A stretch of DNA of 64,000 bases from Ruminococcus flavefaciens (GTDB taxonomy: Bacteria; Bacillota; Clostridia; Oscillospirales; Ruminococcaceae), in NCBI RefSeq assembly GCF_900143025.1, contig NZ_FRCT01000011.1:1-64000 (forward strand), read 5' to 3'. The translations under genes and the position numbers were made by a program. The first letter of the stretch is position 1. Every line of letters starts with the position of its first letter. The notes beneath the pieces were generated by a model, which ran no database searches, was not told where the DNA came from, and saw nothing but the letters and a program-made list of their open reading frames with translations. Below, in pieces: positions 62,022 to 64,000 of this stretch.

Positions 62022-62720
62022 TCATACAACAGGCTGACCGATATTCTGGACATTGGTCATTCCGTTTACGAGCTCGATAACTCTGTCGCCGTAAGCTGCG
62101 CACTTATCCGAATGAGTTACCTGTAATATTGTTATGCCCTTTTCCTTGTTTATCTTTGAGAAAAGATTCATTATCTCTGCACCTGCTACCGAGTCAAGAT
62201 TACCTGTCGGCTCGTCGGCAAGTATTATCTCGGGATTTCCGATAACTGCTCTTGCTATTGCCACACGCTGCTGCTGACCGCCCGAAAGCTGTGAGGGCTT
62301 TGCCTTGCGCTTCTCTGTGAGACCTGTTATGCTAAGTATCTCATCAAGCTGAGCCTTCATATCTGCCTTGCTATTTCCTTTAACGCTGGACGGAAGCAGG
62401 ATATTGTCCTCAACGTTGAGATTCTGCACAAGATTGTAAAACTGGAAGATAAAGCCTATCTTTTCAAGTCTCAGCTTTGACAAATTCTTTTCCTTCAGCT
62501 TTGCGATGTCATTTCCGCACACCGAGATAGTACCCTCAAAATTTCTGTCAAGTCCGCCGATGAGATACAGAAGAGTGGATTTTCCGCTTCCCGAAGCTCC
62601 CATAAGTGATACGAACTCGCCCTTTTCAACGTTAAGTGAAGCCCCAGAGAGCACCTTCGTCATCGACTCTCCCTTTCCGAAGGTCTTATATACATTATTT
62701 ACTTCTATAAGATTAGCCAT
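62022..62720 (-). CDS. MacB/LolD-type ABC ATPase
   Basis: A 232-residue ATPase: Walker A GASGSGKST, Q-loop [12 protein letters not shown], signature [15 protein letters not shown], Walker B IILADEPTGNLD and switch VTHS. It pairs with the FtsX-like permease encoded 13 bases upstream. It is a distant relative of the 46774-47478 ATPase. Confidence 0.92.
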   Translation of the reverse strand: MANLIEVNNVYKTFGKGESMTKVLSGASLNVEKGEFVSLMGASGSGKSTLLYLIGGLDRNFEGTISVCGNDIAKLKEKNLSKLRLEKIGFIFQFYNLVQNLNVEDNILLPSSVKGNSKADMKAQLDEILSITGLTEKRKAKPSQLSGGQQQRVAIARAVIGNPEIILADEPTGNLDSVAGAEIMNLFSKINKEKGITILQVTHSDKCAAYGDRVIELVNGMTNVQNIGQPVV

Positions 62721-62733
62721 TATACATTCTCCT

Positions 62734-64000
62734 TTATTCGTATTTGAGCTGTGAAACTACGTCCATTTTCTTTAATGCCCTTATGGGGAAGAGCGAAACA
62801 AGTGTAAAGACCGCACATAACAGCACAGCATACTTCACACAGTCACTCACCGATACCTCAAGTGCAACGAACAGCTCAAGCTGTTCCAGAATACCGATAA
62901 AGATATGGGACATGAATATACCTATCGGAACTGCCGCAACAAGCGCGATAAACGAAGATATGAAGCTTTCCATAAGGAACATCTTCGACAGCTTCTTACG
63001 CGGCATTGCTACGGAGGTCATTACCGCACACTCACGCTTTCTTCCTTCGAGTCCGATGAGCTGATTGCTCACTACGCCTATGAAGGTAAGTCCGACACCG
63101 ATAACAATAAGGAGAATAAGGATAGTATTCAATGACGCACGCTGAGTAGCCATATATTCTACAAATTCATCATGGGTATATATATCATTTACATAGTCAG
63201 CGGAATGATCCTTTATTGTGTCCTTCAGAGCCTTCGGATCATCTCCCTTTACAAGAAGATTGTAGGGATAATCGCCGTATATATCCTTGAAGAGCTTTTC
63301 GGTGATTATCACGCTTGTTCCAGAACCTGCATAGTAATCATTTTCTATCCTTCCTGTTACCTTCAGCTTCTTCTCAACAGGGAGATAGCCATCCGAAAGG
63401 AATGTGATGCTTACGGTATCACCCTTCTTATATCCGTACTTCTTCATAAGTCCTCTGTCGAGAACTACCTCACCTTCACCAACATTTTCAGGTACGCCCG
63501 TAAAAGCATCAAACAGCTCAAAGCCGCCGTCCTTCCAGCCGAATACCGCTATTTGAGTTTCCTTGCCGTCAAGCTTTGCAGTATCCCATTCTATGTATAT
63601 CATTTCAGAAGTCTCAACACCGTCGAGATCCTTTACATATGAAAGATATTCAGCCTTTGAGCTGCCTGTCATAGCTACAACATCGCCCTTAAAAACATCG
63701 TGGTTGTATAGAGCTGAAAGGGAATTGGTGAATATATAAAGCACCATTGCAAGTGATGCCGCTGTTACACAGAGAACAGAGCTTCCCACAGTACACTTCT
63801 TCGCACCTGCTTCAACAGCTGCAAGTCTTGCTATAGGGAAATTCAGCTTTGCAAAGAGCTTTTCCAGCAGCTTTGCCGCAAAGCGGTGAATGTAATTGAA
63901 CAGGAAGCCTACTGCTGCGATAAAGAATACAAAGCATATCATACCGCACCAGAAATTATCCTTGAAGAAATATGTAACGACAGCTGCCACAAGAAGGATA
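62734..64000 (-). CDS. FtsX-like ABC permease (partial, runs off window)
   Basis: The C-terminal 420 residues or so of a MacB/FtsX permease; the frame is open to the window end (ILLVAAVV), so the true start lies beyond. Visible: two helices, an extracytoplasmic domain (about 80-280 of the fragment) and the final three-helix FtsX unit with LIGLEGRKRECAVMTSVAM, ending RALKKMDVVSQLKYE. With the ATPase at 62022-62720 it makes one ABC system of unknown substrate. Confidence 0.88.
   Translation of the reverse strand, partial: ILLVAAVVTYFFKDNFWCGMICFVFFIAAVGFLFNYIHRFAAKLLEKLFAKLNFPIARLAAVEAGAKKCTVGSSVLCVTAASLAMVLYIFTNSLSALYNHDVFKGDVVAMTGSSKAEYLSYVKDLDGVETSEMIYIEWDTAKLDGKETQIAVFGWKDGGFELFDAFTGVPENVGEGEVVLDRGLMKKYGYKKGDTVSITFLSDGYLPVEKKLKVTGRIENDYYAGSGTSVIITEKLFKDIYGDYPYNLLVKGDDPKALKDTIKDHSADYVNDIYTHDEFVEYMATQRASLNTILILLIVIGVGLTFIGVVSNQLIGLEGRKRECAVMTSVAMPRKKLSKMFLMESFISSFIALVAAVPIGIFMSHIFIGILEQLELFVALEVSVSDCVKYAVLLCAVFTLVSLFPIRALKKMDVVSQLKYE

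Overview
The window looks like one chromosome segment of a fibre-degrading, low-GC Ruminococcus-type bacterium (Oscillospiraceae/Ruminococcaceae). The grounds are: several secreted proteins with type I dockerins (an M23 peptidase, a GH11 xylanase with a CBM22-like module, a GH30-like glycosidase, two of unknown function), BspA-type leucine-rich proteins, large serine recombinases, purine-rich ribosome sites with frequent TTG/GTG starts, and the spore-coat type operon cotJA-cotJB-cotJC. I saw no rRNA, tRNA, CRISPR array or phage structural genes.

The central observation is that cotJC (CotJC, manganese-catalase fold) is cut into three pieces, all on the minus strand and in the right order, by two integrated elements that each carry a large serine recombinase. 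The first 7 codons (MWQYEKK) are at 34595-34615, directly behind cotJA and cotJB. The middle 168 codons are at 28390-28893. The last 29 codons and the stop are at 2717-2806. Removing both inserts at the shared cores gives a continuous 204-residue CotJC frame. Element 2 (about 5.7 kb, 28893-34597) carries a recombinase, a dispersed hairpin repeat, an ECF sigma factor with a membrane/dockerin partner, and a small 85-residue ORF. Element 1 (about 25.6 kb, 2807-28395) carries a second recombinase with a 58-residue ORF coupled in front of it. Its cargo is metabolic: two UDP-sugar genes (one an HTH-dehydrogenase fusion), capsule tyrosine kinase and phosphatase, a GH11 xylanase, an ABC exporter, a c-di-GMP phosphodiesterase and a diguanylate cyclase, LysR-metE-metF, an SGNH hydrolase, a flavodoxin and an LRR protein. 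Joining the ends of element 1 recreates a 30-bp near-perfect palindrome, as expected of a serine-integrase attP. Element 2 ends do the same with TGTACAACA arms. The arrangement resembles the skin/sigK and SPbeta/spsM intervening elements of Bacillus, but with two elements in one gene.

Outside the elements: 1-2700 holds a uridine-kinase-like protein, an M23/SH3/dockerin protein and a metal-binding HMA protein. 34619-43830 holds cotJAB, a PNPOx-like protein, a small membrane exporter, two tandem lipoprotein transpeptidases, a dockerin protein, thrH, nadE and a short LRR protein. 44049-50368 holds a MacB/FtsX-type ABC system and a GH30-dockerin enzyme. 50518-53348 is a minus-strand redox cluster (TraX, lipoprotein, ferredoxin, rubredoxin-flavoprotein). 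53464-55926 is a TPP-riboswitch thiD-thiC operon. 56752-60750 is a surface-polysaccharide trio (Glf-like flavoprotein, GtrA, polytopic membrane protein). 61075-64000 has a DUF1858 protein, a divergent TetR regulator with twin operators, and an ABC transporter running off the window.

Two dispersed repeat families stand out. One is a roughly 278-bp three-hairpin element with inverted ends (partial copy at 1-124, full copies at 30468-30745 and 60761-61039); in both complete copies it lies in the loop of an intrinsic-terminator-like hairpin. The other is a mosaic of GTAGGGGCG-type modules at about 43.1, 50.4, 54.5 and 56 kb.
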